Below are positions 8,646 through 17,577 of a DNA stretch of 64,000 nt, piece after piece. Within the stretch, counting starts at the first letter, position 1. Every line of letters begins with the position of its first letter. A program made the translations under genes and the position numbers. This stretch comes from Caballeronia pedi (GTDB lineage Bacteria; Pseudomonadota; Gammaproteobacteria; Burkholderiales; Burkholderiaceae), in NCBI RefSeq assembly GCF_001544915.2, contig NZ_FCOE02000007.1, positions 124,001 through 188,000 of the forward strand, written 5' to 3'. Below the pieces are notes generated by a model. That model had not been told where the DNA came from. It did no database searches and saw nothing but the letters and a program-made list of their open reading frames with translations.

Positions 8646-10070
8646 TCAAGGCGCGAAGTCGGCCGCCATGTCCGCATCGGAACGTGCCAGAAGCTTGCCG
8701 TCCCGACACGCCGTGCGAAACAGCTCGTAGTCCTTTTCTACCTGATCCGCGTAAGCGCGCCCATATCGCACCAGCGCTTCGGCCATCCGATCGCTGTTGC
8801 CGATATAGCCTGAAATCTCCAGCGCGAGACCGCCCGATTTGGCGTGCGCGCGCGCGAGTGCCCAGCCGCACAGCGCGGCGTATTCGCGAAAGGCTTCGTC
8901 GCTGTAGGTTTCGATCTCGGGGGAAATCTTCATGTCGCGCAACTGGCGGATGTACAGCGTGCGCCCGAGCGGGCCCGTCGCCCAGCCGAGAAATGGGTCG
9001 GTGGCCGCCTGCATCAAACGTTGTCCGTGAACCACGCGCTGGCCGTCGTGTTCCGGCTCGTGCGCATCTTTCGCGTGTTTCACGTATCTCGCGACAACCG
9101 ACGTCGACGCCTCCTTCATCTGCAGGAAGAGCGGTCTGTCGTGGTGATCGGTCAACAGCAAAACGAGGCAGCGCGTGCCGACACTGCCCACGCCGACGAC
9201 CTTGAACGCGACATCCTGAAACGTGAACTGCGACAGCAGCCGCGCGCGCTCCGGCGTCAGCGTCCCGACATAGTCGCGTAACAACGCCGCGAAAATCTCC
9301 TCCCGGCTGCTTTTCAGCGTCATCCAGGTGTCGCTGCCGTCGATCAGTGTGTGCTTGCCGCGAATGTGAAATACCGCGGGCGGCGCATCGCGGATGCGCC
9401 ACGCGTTGCCGATTCGATCCGCGAGCTTCGGCAGCATCGTCTCGTGCGTGCGGCGCGACGCGCGCTCGATGCCGCGCTTGATGCGCCGCCGTGCATCGTC
9501 GCTCAGCACCGTGTCGTACATCCGATCGAAGGTGATGCGTTCGTACCAGAGATCGAGCACGCTCATTTCGGCGTACTCGCGCAGATGTGTCTGATAACTG
9601 CGCGCGGCGAAAAACGCGAACTCGTCGGCGGCGAGATCGCCGTGACCAAGATGGCGCCCGGCGATCGTGAAGCTGGCGACGAGCCGCTTCAGATCCCACT
9701 CCCACGGTCCAGGCGCGGTTTCATCGAAGTCGTTGAGATCGAAGATGAGCGCGCGCTCGGGCGTCGCGAAACCGCCGAAGTTGGACAAGTGACAATCGCC
9801 GCAAATCTGAATGGCGATGCCACTGTCCGGCGTCGCGGCCAGATCATGTGCTTGCAGGATCGCACTGCCACGATAGAACGTGAACGGCGACACGAGCATG
9901 CGCCCGTAGCGCAACGGAATCAGCGCGTCGACGCGGCCTTTACTGCTCATTCGCAGGAGTTCGATGGGATCGCGATCGACGTCGCCGATCGCATCCTGCG
10001 CGCCACGCGGGGTGCGCTCGCGCGCGGCGCGTCCGTTCGCGCGGCGTTCCTGCCAGGTTTGCCGGGCCAT
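8646..10070 (-). CDS. DUF2252 family protein
   Basis: 474 aa, usual length for DUF2252. Diagnostic stretches are RYGRMLVSPFTFYRGSA near residue 55, QICGDCHLSNFGGFATPERA and FDLNDFDETAPGPWEWDLKR near residues 90-130, and SGYIGNSDRMAEALVRYGRA near the C-terminus. The GD-H-x-x-N-F and D-x-N-D-F-D segments are like the catalytic loops of the aminoglycoside phosphotransferase/kinase fold, so it may be a kinase-like enzyme, but the substrate is unknown. A GGAG ribosome site precedes ATG 10070. It is divergent from the recombinase-like gene. Confidence 0.85.
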   Translation of the reverse strand: MARQTWQERRANGRAARERTPRGAQDAIGDVDRDPIELLRMSSKGRVDALIPLRYGRMLVSPFTFYRGSAILQAHDLAATPDSGIAIQICGDCHLSNFGGFATPERALIFDLNDFDETAPGPWEWDLKRLVASFTIAGRHLGHGDLAADEFAFFAARSYQTHLREYAEMSVLDLWYERITFDRMYDTVLSDDARRRIKRGIERASRRTHETMLPKLADRIGNAWRIRDAPPAVFHIRGKHTLIDGSDTWMTLKSSREEIFAALLRDYVGTLTPERARLLSQFTFQDVAFKVVGVGSVGTRCLVLLLTDHHDRPLFLQMKEASTSVVARYVKHAKDAHEPEHDGQRVVHGQRLMQAATDPFLGWATGPLGRTLYIRQLRDMKISPEIETYSDEAFREYAALCGWALARAHAKSGGLALEISGYIGNSDRMAEALVRYGRAYADQVEKDYELFRTACRDGKLLARSDADMAADFAP

Positions 10071-10257
10071 CGTTCACTCCTCTTGACGCTTGGTGCTTGC
10101 GGGTGGAAGGAAGCCGTATCAACGACAGTAGGCGACGACATGCACACCCGGCAAGACAGTTATCGACACTTCGATGAACGCCTTCGCTTGACGACAGGCG
10201 CTCGAAGCCCGACCCTGTGCGCAGTGCAATACAGCGCGCAACGCGCCTTCCGACACC

Positions 10258-11298
10258 ATGCCGACCACTTCCGATCTCTTCGACCAACAGCGCGCCGACT
10301 GGCAGGCGGACCCGCATGCCGCGTTCGATGCATGGCTCGCCCAGCAGTCGTTCCGGGCGTCATCGGCGGATGTCTATCGTGCGCAGTGGGGCAATTTTCT
10401 CGAGTGGCTCGCCGCGAAGCGCGCGACCTTGCATACCGTGCAGCGGCCCGTCATCGAGCAATTCGTCGGGCAACTGGACATTCGTCGTCCGCAGCGCATG
10501 CGCTACCTGAGACTGATCGAGCGCGTGCTGGATCATGTGCGCGAAGTGGAATCGGCGGCGACGAACCCGGCGCGCTTCATCGCGCAGGACGGCGACGCTG
10601 CGTGGCGCAAAGCGCGCGATAACGAGCCGACCGGCTTTCTCACGCACGACGAGCGTGCGCTGCTCGTTGCGCATCTGTTTTCGCCGGTCGGCGCGCTGCC
10701 GGCGGGACAGCGCTGGCGCGAGCGGCGTGACCGGGCGCTCGTTGCGGTGTTTCTGGGCGCCGGCGTGAAGACCGGCGAAGCGGCACAGTTGAAGGTCGAT
10801 TGCTACGCGGCGGGCGCGCCGTACATCACCGTCGACGCGTCGAATCCGCTGCTGATCAGGCAAGCGCGCCTTGCGCCGTTCGCCGTCGATTTGCTCGACA
10901 ACTGGATCAGCGAGCGCAAGACGGCGGAACTCGCAGGCGAATTGCTGTTTCCGGCCGCACCCTCAGGCCGCCCGATGCACAAGGCGACGATGCTCCGTGC
11001 CATCGACGCGGTCGTGGCCGCTTCGGGGATCGCCGCGTCGCGCGTCGCGCGGGCGAGTCCGCAGACCCTGCGCAACACGTATGCAGCGGAACTGTTTGAA
11101 GACGGAACGGACCCTGATCGTGTCGGGCAGTGGCTCGGATTCCAGCAGACGATCTCGGTTCACCGGCTGCATCGCGCGTGGCAGGAATGGATGGGTGAGC
11201 AAATACGGGAGCGGGATATCGCTCGCGCGCGCGCTGGCGCGAGTCAGGATGCGGACGCGCCGGGTCCGATCGACGATCCCGAAAACGCTCACCTTTGA
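10258..11298 (+). CDS. tyrosine-recombinase-like protein lacking catalytic residues
   Basis: 346 aa with the architecture of a phage-type integrase: an N-terminal SAM-like core-binding domain (about residues 20-105) and a C-terminal catalytic-like domain (about 125-320). Nearly every active-site position appears changed: the first arginine is lysine (GVKTGEAAQL, K171), the LRHT box reads PQTLRNTYA (Q269, R272 kept, N273), LGH is LGF (F295), and the nucleophilic tyrosine position is histidine (ISVHRLHRAW, about H305), with no other tyrosine nearby. It probably binds DNA without recombining it. It sits beside a KfrA-like gene and the chromid origin, so a structural or partition role is plausible. 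Confidence 0.75.
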   Translation: MPTTSDLFDQQRADWQADPHAAFDAWLAQQSFRASSADVYRAQWGNFLEWLAAKRATLHTVQRPVIEQFVGQLDIRRPQRMRYLRLIERVLDHVREVESAATNPARFIAQDGDAAWRKARDNEPTGFLTHDERALLVAHLFSPVGALPAGQRWRERRDRALVAVFLGAGVKTGEAAQLKVDCYAAGAPYITVDASNPLLIRQARLAPFAVDLLDNWISERKTAELAGELLFPAAPSGRPMHKATMLRAIDAVVAASGIAASRVARASPQTLRNTYAAELFEDGTDPDRVGQWLGFQQTISVHRLHRAWQEWMGEQIRERDIARARAGASQDADAPGPIDDPENAHL

Positions 11299-11322
11299 GC
11301 GCAGGTCGTCCGCGTCGCCCGG

Positions 11323-12522
11323 TCATGACGCGCTGACGCGCGCGGATCGGACGAATCCATCGATGGCCGCAAGCTTCGACGACGCCGCACCCGAGGTCCG
11401 CTCACAGTTCGGGCAGGACAGTTCGTACTCGTCTTCGTGACGCTGCAACTCCAGTTCACCGAGTTCGCATGCTGGACAAGCACCGGGCGCGACGACGTGC
11501 GCATCGAGTTGCGTGCCCAGGACGGCGATCTCGGCGGCGCTCAGGCGTCCTTCCGCCGCAAGCGACGCAACCAGAGCGCCAACTTCCGCGCTGGCCCCGG
11601 ATTGAACTCGCTGCGCGTCGCGCTCTCGAACCAGCGCGTCGATTTCGTCGGACTGGGTGCGCACCTGCGACTCGAGGCGATCGGCGCGGCTGCGGGCAGC
11701 GCTAAGCTGTTGAATAAAATCGAATTCTTTCTGACCTGCCTCGCGAGCGCCCGCCTGATACGTGGCGGCCATGCCCCGCAAGGAGTCGAGTTCGACCAGC
11801 ATCGGATGAACGCGCCGCTCGGCTTCCTTGACGGCGTCCTTGATCTGCTGGGCGTAGTGCTCGGTGTTGTGGCGCAACTCGTCCTGCAATTCGTCGACAT
11901 GGTCGCGAAGTCGTGCCGACGACTCTCGCTCCTGCTGCAAGCGCTCCGACAACGCCTCGTTTTCCTTTTCCCAGCGAGCGATCACTTCACGCAAGCCGGC
12001 CTGCGCGTCCGATCCTTGCGTTCGCAAGGCCTTCAGCTCGGCCTCGAGTGCCGCGATTTTCGCCGCGCCGGCTTCGGCACGTCCCTCCGCGCGCTGGTGC
12101 GCCTGCTCGATTGCTTGGCGACGGGCGTCGGCATCGCGGATTTGAGCGTGTGCGGTCTGAACGGCGGTGTCGAGGCGCGACTTTTCGTCGTCCAAGGCAG
12201 AACGCGCATGCTTTTGGGCTTCGTCATACAGTGCCGCCAGAAGCTCGCCGGCGCGTTCCTGCAAGGCTTCCGGCATCGCGCCAGCGTCGACGCGTACACG
12301 CACGGCGGAACGCAGGCTAGCCCAGAACGCTTCGATGTCGCGGGGAATGTCGCTCGCGCTGCCGGTCTGGGTTAGTTCGCGGACTGTCGTTACGGAAGGA
12401 CGGACGCCCAGATCGAAGAAAAGGCGTTTGCAGGCGTGCTGAGAAAGTTCTTGTCGTCGAGCGCCGGACGCTCGCATTGTTTCGATTTCTTGACGCAGGG
12501 TATCGCGGATAGGCTGGTCCAT
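11323..12522 (-). CDS. KfrA-like DNA-binding coiled-coil protein with C-terminal zinc ribbon
   Basis: 399 aa. Residues 1-110 match the KfrA N-terminal DNA-binding domain of plasmid replication regions (ELSQHACKRLFFDLGVRPSV, then DIPRDIEAFWASLR). Residues about 120-310 are a long alanine-, glutamate- and arginine-rich coiled coil. The C-terminus carries four cysteines spaced as a zinc ribbon (CPAC at 349-352, CPNC at 370-373), which is not part of classical KfrA. KfrA proteins repress their own promoter and help organise partition complexes. The gene reads away from the iteron region and is convergent with the recombinase-like gene. Confidence 0.75.
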   Translation of the reverse strand: MDQPIRDTLRQEIETMRASGARRQELSQHACKRLFFDLGVRPSVTTVRELTQTGSASDIPRDIEAFWASLRSAVRVRVDAGAMPEALQERAGELLAALYDEAQKHARSALDDEKSRLDTAVQTAHAQIRDADARRQAIEQAHQRAEGRAEAGAAKIAALEAELKALRTQGSDAQAGLREVIARWEKENEALSERLQQERESSARLRDHVDELQDELRHNTEHYAQQIKDAVKEAERRVHPMLVELDSLRGMAATYQAGAREAGQKEFDFIQQLSAARSRADRLESQVRTQSDEIDALVRERDAQRVQSGASAEVGALVASLAAEGRLSAAEIAVLGTQLDAHVVAPGACPACELGELELQRHEDEYELSCPNCERTSGAASSKLAAIDGFVRSARVSAS

Positions 12523-12889
12523 GACAAGCTGATGAGCAGTTCAACATATTGATCATAACGTTTTACGTGACGATCGTTACGAATTTCCTTGAGCGAACAG
12601 TTCTTGCAGCGTGTTGCGTCGGTTCCTCACTCATTCCCCGCTTTTGCGTCCATGAGCGATGAGTTTTCGTGAAACACCCTCAGGATACGCCTACAAGCTT
12701 CTGATTTCATGCAGATTTTAGCGTGTCGAAGGGTTGGCAGCGATGTTTCACGGGTTATAGCGTGTTCTCCATGTCTTTCTGCAGAACACAGCGCGGCTTG
12801 AGAGTATTAGAAGTAAACACCCTTGAACCCTTGTTAAAACAGTTAACGCCTGGCGGAACCCTTATCGCACAAGGGTTTGCGGGCTATTG

Positions 12890-14123
12890 GGTGAGCTTGT
12901 TCGGGAAGGATGGTGAAGCTCTACGGGACACACGGGTGATGAGCTTCAGGGAACGGGGTGAGGACTCACGGGAGAGATCGTGAGCGGGTTCAGGAAGCAT
13001 CAGAAATGCCAAGGTGAGCAAATTCGGGACGATTGTACCGTCTGGCCGTTGGTGGGCGGGACCGTATTCCAAGCGTATGACTGGTTAAGGGTGAGGATGT
13101 GCGGGGCGGTCTAAAACATGCGATTTGCAGATGAAGTCAGGTCGTTTTTACCGAGTGGTGAGGCTTATCGGGAGAAGTCCGTTAGCAAAGGTGAGGCTTT
13201 TCGGGCTTCGAACCGTGGTCGGGGCACGTTTTGCGTCCGTTTTACCTCAACGGTGAGGCTTTGCGGGAGCCGATGCAGTGAAACTGGCATTGCAAAAGGC
13301 ATCCGGACATCGGTCGATCTCCATTTTGGCCGTTTAGTCGGTCAAAGGTGAGTGTTTTCGGGGCTGAAAGATGGATTGACCACCCCGTTCGCTGGTTGAG
13401 GCGCCGCCGGAAAACGTGAGGATTTTCGGGAGTTGAATCAGCCATATGTCCGCGCGCTGGAAGTCTGAAGGCATGTGCGCCGCAAAAATTTCAATCAAAA
13501 CAGCGACATAGATTGGACCAGGTAGGGTAGATCCGAGGAAGGGTGAGCGAATTCGGGAGCAGAGCCGGCAGCAGGAACTGCGCCCATGGTGAGAATCTTC
13601 GGGATCGAACTTCCTCGGATCGTCGTGAAGAAAGCGAGATAAATGCCCGGCGCGCCGGGCTTTTCTGTGCGTCCCGATGGAGAGGTGAGTCTTTACGGGA
13701 GCTCAAGTGAGGTTTTGCGGGAGGCGATCAATGGTCCAAAAACCCGGCAAAGGTGAGACGTTCCGGGATTCAATCTCCTGAGCGAACCCACGCACGGTGG
13801 CTCGGAGCATAGCGCTGGGATTCGATTGAATGACTCGAGGTGAGACTTTTCGGGATTCGCTTCAGCTTGCCGATAACAAGTGAGCCGCCGCGTCGCCCGA
13901 TCTGCACCGAAGAAGGCGCGGTGCCCGCGATTTCCGTCCGCCGTTGCGCTGTATCGCACGCGCCACATCGCGTTGAACCAGCGAAATTTTTTTGAGGTGA
14001 GACTGTTCGGGAGTCCCGTTCGAACATCACGATCGAGAAGAAAAGTCGCGCAATCCGTTTACCCGCACGGGCACTACATAAATGAGATGGACGCGAACGG
14101 TGAGTGGTGAGCGTTTACGGGAG
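12890..14123 (+). repeat. array of about 20 18-bp iterons
   Basis: Direct repeats of consensus GGTGAGNNTTTNCGGGAG, all on the plus strand. Starts: 12890, 12912, 12935, 12957, 12979, 13013, 13090, 13157, 13190, 13252, 13347, 13415, 13542, 13588, 13684, 13706, 13752, 13839, 13996 and 14106. The leftmost five recur every 22-23 bp and are the more degenerate; the others are 22-157 bp apart. The position beside a RepB-type initiator marks them as its likely binding sites. Confidence 0.85.
13645..13666 (+). terminator. terminator-like hairpin inside the iteron region
   Basis: Perfect 16-bp palindrome GCCCGGCGCGCCGGGC (13645-13660) followed by TTTTCT. It would stop transcription from the left into the right-hand iterons and rep. 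Confidence 0.6.
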
Positions 14124-14242
14124 CGCACCGCAGTGAGTGTGAACAGCGCATCCTGCATCACCCCATTACGGTGAAGCCTCCCCTATAGACGCGATTCACC
14201 CCTGTCGGTATCCTTGCTCGCAATATCGACCCTGATCACCGC

Positions 14243-15607
14243 ATGGCCACCAAGCGCGCAAAGAAAACCGACGTAGTCAGCCCGAGTTCGGCGGAGTTGC
14301 GCAAGGCGGTCGAGGCCATTGCGATTCAGCCGAAAAGCGGCAAGATCACGTTGCTCACGAGAAAACTGTTCAACGTCTTGCTCGCGGTTGCACAACAGGC
14401 TGACGAATCCGGCGACACGTACCGCGCACTGCTTTCGGATATCGTCGCGAACTCCGCGTTCGATTCGAACGATACTGCTCTGGTCAAGGAGCACTTGCGC
14501 CGGATGGTGTCGGTGCAGGTCGAGTGGAGTACCGGCACGTCGAGTCAGAAGCCCGGTCGCAAATGGGGCATTTCGACCCTGATCGCCGACGCCGAAATTC
14601 TCGAAGATCCGACGACACGCCGCGTATGGGTCGAATTCTCCTTCGCACCGAAGATCAAGAAAAAGCTGCTGGACCCCGTGCAGTATGCACGTCTGAGCCT
14701 GCAGTTTCAAAGCCAGTTGCGCAGCAGCGCCGGCCTCGCGCTCTACGAAATCTGCGTTCGTTACCTGACCAATCCGAGCCATCTGACGATGCGCGAAACG
14801 TGGGAATGGTGGCGCCCGATCCTGTCCGGCACACCCGACACGGAAGCCGGCGACGAAGCCAAGCGCGAATACAAGTACTTCAAGCGTGACTATCTGCGCC
14901 CGGCGATCGCGGAAGTGAACGCGGTGACGAATATTTTCGTCGAACTGGTGGAGCATCGCGAGGGGCGGCGCGTGGCGGAAATCCAGTTTCGTGTGACCGA
15001 GCGCAAGCAACCGATGCTTGCGCTCGACGAACATCCGAATGTGTTCGACAGTACGCTCGTCGACCGCATGGTGAAGATCGGCATTCCGCTCAAGGACGCG
15101 CAGACGCTCTACGCCGACAGCGAAGAGAATCGCATCCGCGCCGCGCTGCAGATGACCGAGCAGCGCATGCGCAGCACTTCGTTGCCGCCGGTTCGCAGTG
15201 CCGCGGCGCTGTTCAAGGATGCGCTCAAGAAAGGTTATGCGCCGCCGGTCGAGGCGTTGCCTGCGGCCGCCGGTGGCACGGCGGCCCGCGCGCCGGCGAC
15301 CGTCTCCGCCGCTGCCGACGATCTCAAAGCCCGTTTGCTCAGCGAATTTTCAGCGCACCGTCGCAAGGAAGCGCGTGTACTGTACGACGAGCAAGGTGAG
15401 GAAGAACGGGAGATCGCGCGTCAGTCGTTCGAGGAAGACGTGCTGCCGGGACTGGGCACGCATATGCGCGATGACTGGCGCAAGCGCGGATTGGGTTCGA
15501 AGCTCGCCGAGACGTCTTTCTTCGACTGGCTTGCTCGCAAGACCTGGGGAGACCCCACGGACGGCGACTTGCTGGCTTTTACGTTGAATCAGTCGCGCGT
15601 CGGTTGA
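14243..15607 (+). CDS. RepB-family replication initiator
   Basis: 454 aa, initiator Rep protein of the Rep_3 (pfam01051-type) winged-helix family. The first winged helix spans about residues 30-150 (KITLLTRKLFNVLLAVAQQA, then LVKEHLRRMVSVQVEW), the second about 150-260 (YARLSLQFQSQLRSSAGLAL, then YKYFKRDYLRPAIAEVNAVT). A C-terminal extension after an alanine-rich linker (about 340-360) contains helices and is longer than in most plasmid Reps. It follows the iterons directly and is convergent with parB. One iteron-like sequence lies within its own coding region (15395-15412), which could allow self-control. Confidence 0.88.
   Translation: MATKRAKKTDVVSPSSAELRKAVEAIAIQPKSGKITLLTRKLFNVLLAVAQQADESGDTYRALLSDIVANSAFDSNDTALVKEHLRRMVSVQVEWSTGTSSQKPGRKWGISTLIADAEILEDPTTRRVWVEFSFAPKIKKKLLDPVQYARLSLQFQSQLRSSAGLALYEICVRYLTNPSHLTMRETWEWWRPILSGTPDTEAGDEAKREYKYFKRDYLRPAIAEVNAVTNIFVELVEHREGRRVAEIQFRVTERKQPMLALDEHPNVFDSTLVDRMVKIGIPLKDAQTLYADSEENRIRAALQMTEQRMRSTSLPPVRSAAALFKDALKKGYAPPVEALPAAAGGTAARAPATVSAAADDLKARLLSEFSAHRRKEARVLYDEQGEEEREIARQSFEEDVLPGLGTHMRDDWRKRGLGSKLAETSFFDWLARKTWGDPTDGDLLAFTLNQSRVG
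15395..15412 (+). repeat. iteron-like 18-mer inside the rep gene
   Basis: GGTGAGGAAGAACGGGAG keeps both 6-bp halves of the origin iteron at the same spacing, but the central bases differ from the T-rich iteron core. It may be chance, since it also encodes an acidic GEEERE stretch. Confidence 0.35.
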
Positions 15608-15624
15608 TGCCGAAGGGCTGGAAA

Positions 15625-15651
15625 GGCCACCGAAGGACGACTTCGGCGGCC
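15625..15651. terminator. stem-loop between convergent rep and parB
   Basis: GGCCACCGAAG / CTTCGGCGGCC with one mismatch and a 5-nt loop, in the 54-bp gap between the two stops. There is no strong T-tract; it is possibly a bidirectional terminator. Confidence 0.45.
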
Positions 15652-15661
15652 ACTCATCGCA

Positions 15662-16726
15662 TTACTTCCTGGTCTCGTCAGGCTTGAGCATCAATTCGAT
15701 CTGATGCAGCAACTCGTCGCGCTTTTCGCGGGACAAACCACGTAGACGCAACTCGAGACGATCCTCCCCATACGACTTCAGATCGCCAACCGCTACGCCA
15801 TCGAGTTTGATCTCGAGACGCTGTGCATAGCGCTGGCGGCTGGGCGTCTTCGGCGCTTCCTGCGCGCTCGCGCGTCCCTTGACGATATCGGCGACCTGGC
15901 GCGTGCTCAGATCGTCCGACGTGATCTTGTTGATGAGCCGCAGTGTGGCATCGCTGCCGCGCGCGGTGTGATAACGCGCGATCTGATAGGCCATGTTCGA
16001 ACCGAATCGGTCCGGGCGCGCCACCATCTCGTGCATGACGTTCTCTGGCAGCTTCGCGATTGACAACGCAACAGCGATTGTCGATTCGTCGAGGCCCAGA
16101 TGGTCCGCCAGTTCGCGCTGGCTCTGAAAGTGCTGTTCGTCGAGGAAACGCCGCCAGACCACTGCGTTGTCGAATACGGTCTGGGAGTCGCGCTGAACGT
16201 TCAGGTCATAACCCAGTTTGTAGCTCTGAATGCCGATCGGGAGATCGACCACCACCGCCTTCACCGTTTCCTTGTTCGCCTCTTTCAGCGCGCGCACACG
16301 GCGACCGCCATCGCTGACAAAGAACGTCCCCGGATTCTCGTAGTCGGGGATGACATGGATGGCCTGCTGTTGCCCCTGCTTCGCGAGATTGACCGCCAGT
16401 TCCGCAATCGAGGTCTTGAGATAGAAATGGCGCGGATTGAACGGGCTCGGCTTGATCGACTTCAACGGCAGCTCGATCACTTGCCCCGTCGTGTAGCGAT
16501 TCGCGCGTCGCCACGCCCGATATTCATCGGACTCCGGACCGGTAGCGGCATCGCCGGGTTCGTCGGCGACGAATGCGCTGGATCGGCCGTTCGCCGCGGC
16601 CTGTCCCACGTGCTGGATATCGACGATGCCGTCGATCGCATTGAGCCGGTCGAGTGCCGTGCGCTTCTCGCTGCTCGTCGAGTCGGGGCGGGCCTTGAAG
16701 CCCTTTGCAAACTGGGACGGTTTCAT
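15662..16726 (-). CDS. parB: chromid partition protein ParB
   Basis: Binds parS and spreads on DNA as a CTP-dependent clamp in this family. 354 aa: a flexible N-terminus (1-85), the ParB/Srx nuclease-like domain with VSDGGRRVRAL (the GERRxRA nucleotide-binding box), a helix-turn-helix (ELADHLGLDESTIAVALSIA) and a C-terminal dimerisation part ending MLKPDETRK. It follows parA by 24 bp; the gap is taken up by parS, and its ribosome site (AAAGGA) overlaps the right half of that palindrome, so ParB binding there could affect its own translation initiation or transcription. Confidence 0.93.
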   Translation of the reverse strand: MKPSQFAKGFKARPDSTSSEKRTALDRLNAIDGIVDIQHVGQAAANGRSSAFVADEPGDAATGPESDEYRAWRRANRYTTGQVIELPLKSIKPSPFNPRHFYLKTSIAELAVNLAKQGQQQAIHVIPDYENPGTFFVSDGGRRVRALKEANKETVKAVVVDLPIGIQSYKLGYDLNVQRDSQTVFDNAVVWRRFLDEQHFQSQRELADHLGLDESTIAVALSIAKLPENVMHEMVARPDRFGSNMAYQIARYHTARGSDATLRLINKITSDDLSTRQVADIVKGRASAQEAPKTPSRQRYAQRLEIKLDGVAVGDLKSYGEDRLELRLRGLSREKRDELLHQIELMLKPDETRK

Positions 16727-16734
16727 TCAGGGTC

Positions 16735-16750
16735 CTTTATGCGCATAAAG
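16735..16750. other. parS site between parA and parB
   Basis: Perfect palindrome CTTTATGCGCATAAAG, touching the parA stop codon (16751-16753) and overlapping the parB Shine-Dalgarno. It is the best candidate for the founding centromere site. Confidence 0.85.
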
Positions 16751-17413
16751 TCAGGGGAGCATGTCGAGGATCTCGTCGGCCACAGCGCGAATCTCCGTGG
16801 CAGCGAGGCGCGATCCCCGATCGCTCATTTGAAGTACGGTCTGTCCGAGCGCCATCGCCTGCTTGTAGCACTCGCGCGTGGGGATCTGGGTCTTGAGTAG
16901 AGGAAAGCCGAGCTCTTCGAGGGCGACCTTCAGTTCGCGCGTGAGCATGCGCTTCTCTTCGGTCTTGTTGAGAAGGAAGACGGCGCGCAGATCCTCGTTC
17001 ATCACCTGCGCTTGTTGCACGAGCTTGACGAGACCGACGCTCGACCAATAGTCCGCCGGGGACGACGAAGTCGGAATCACAGCCACACTTGCCGCGAGCA
17101 GGACGACGCCGGAGACCTTCTCGGTGATCGACGGCGGGCAGTCGACCACGATGATGTCGTAGTCGTTGACGAACTTCTTGATCTCGCGATGGATCTGCCC
17201 ACCCGCTTCCGAGAGATTCACGACGGGAAACGGAATCCCGCTCTCGCCATCCGATCCAGCGCTCGACCAATGAATGAGCGTGTTCTGACCATCTGCGTCG
17301 ACTACCAGCACACGCTTCTTCTTTTCATGAAAGGCCGCACCGAGATGCATCGCAATCGTGCTTTTGCCGACGCCGCCCTTCTGCTGCGTGATCGCTATGA
17401 TTTCCGCCGCCAC
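16751..17413 (-). CDS. parA: chromid partition ATPase ParA
   Basis: 220 aa, a short ParA of the MinD/ParA deviant-Walker class with no N-terminal HTH. The deviant Walker A is KGGVGKST at residues 12-19, the A' motif VVDADGQN follows, and Walker B lies in DIIVVDCPPS. Without an HTH it cannot repress its operon alone, so ParB binding at parS is the more likely control, as in type Ib or chromosomal systems. First gene of parA-parB; three parS copies lie in its upstream region. Confidence 0.93.
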   Translation of the reverse strand: MAAEIIAITQQKGGVGKSTIAMHLGAAFHEKKKRVLVVDADGQNTLIHWSSAGSDGESGIPFPVVNLSEAGGQIHREIKKFVNDYDIIVVDCPPSITEKVSGVVLLAASVAVIPTSSSPADYWSSVGLVKLVQQAQVMNEDLRAVFLLNKTEEKRMLTRELKVALEELGFPLLKTQIPTRECYKQAMALGQTVLQMSDRGSRLAATEIRAVADEILDMLP

Positions 17414-17514
17414 GTTTTGCTCCGATTTTTGAAGTCCGTTGAATTCTACATTGGCGTAATCATTTTTCCAGTGTTAAACACAAACAAATAACAATCGTTG
17501 GCCATTCGGCCGAG

Positions 17515-17530
17515 GTTTATGCGCATAAAG
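17515..17530. other. parS-like site 1 upstream of parA
   Basis: GTTTATGCGCATAAAG, 101 bp upstream of the parA start. Confidence 0.8.
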
Positions 17531-17577
17531 TCGGCGCGTGCTCGGGAGACGACGGCGGTCGGGCGATGGGAACTGGA

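Larger units (their letters stand above)
12523..14242. other. putative chromid replication origin region
   Basis: A 1.7-kb gene-free stretch between the kfrA-like and rep genes. It holds an AT-richer part (about 12660-12850), then some 20 iterons to 14123, with a hairpin terminator in the middle. The small open frames here are interrupted and have no codon bias or ribosome sites. No exact DnaA box (TTATCCACA) was found; TTATCGCACA at 12861-12870 is the nearest. Confidence 0.75.

Noticed and set aside
10258..11298. Integrase as evidence of a prophage or integrative element
   Set aside because: No phage genes, tRNA or att repeats nearby, and the protein lacks catalytic residues; it belongs with the replicon maintenance genes.
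12668..12753. CGTGAAACA and TGTTTCACG, the two halves of the main-chromosome-type parS
   Set aside because: They are about 70 bp apart and in the order that does not form a contiguous site; probably chance, since the replicon has its own parS.
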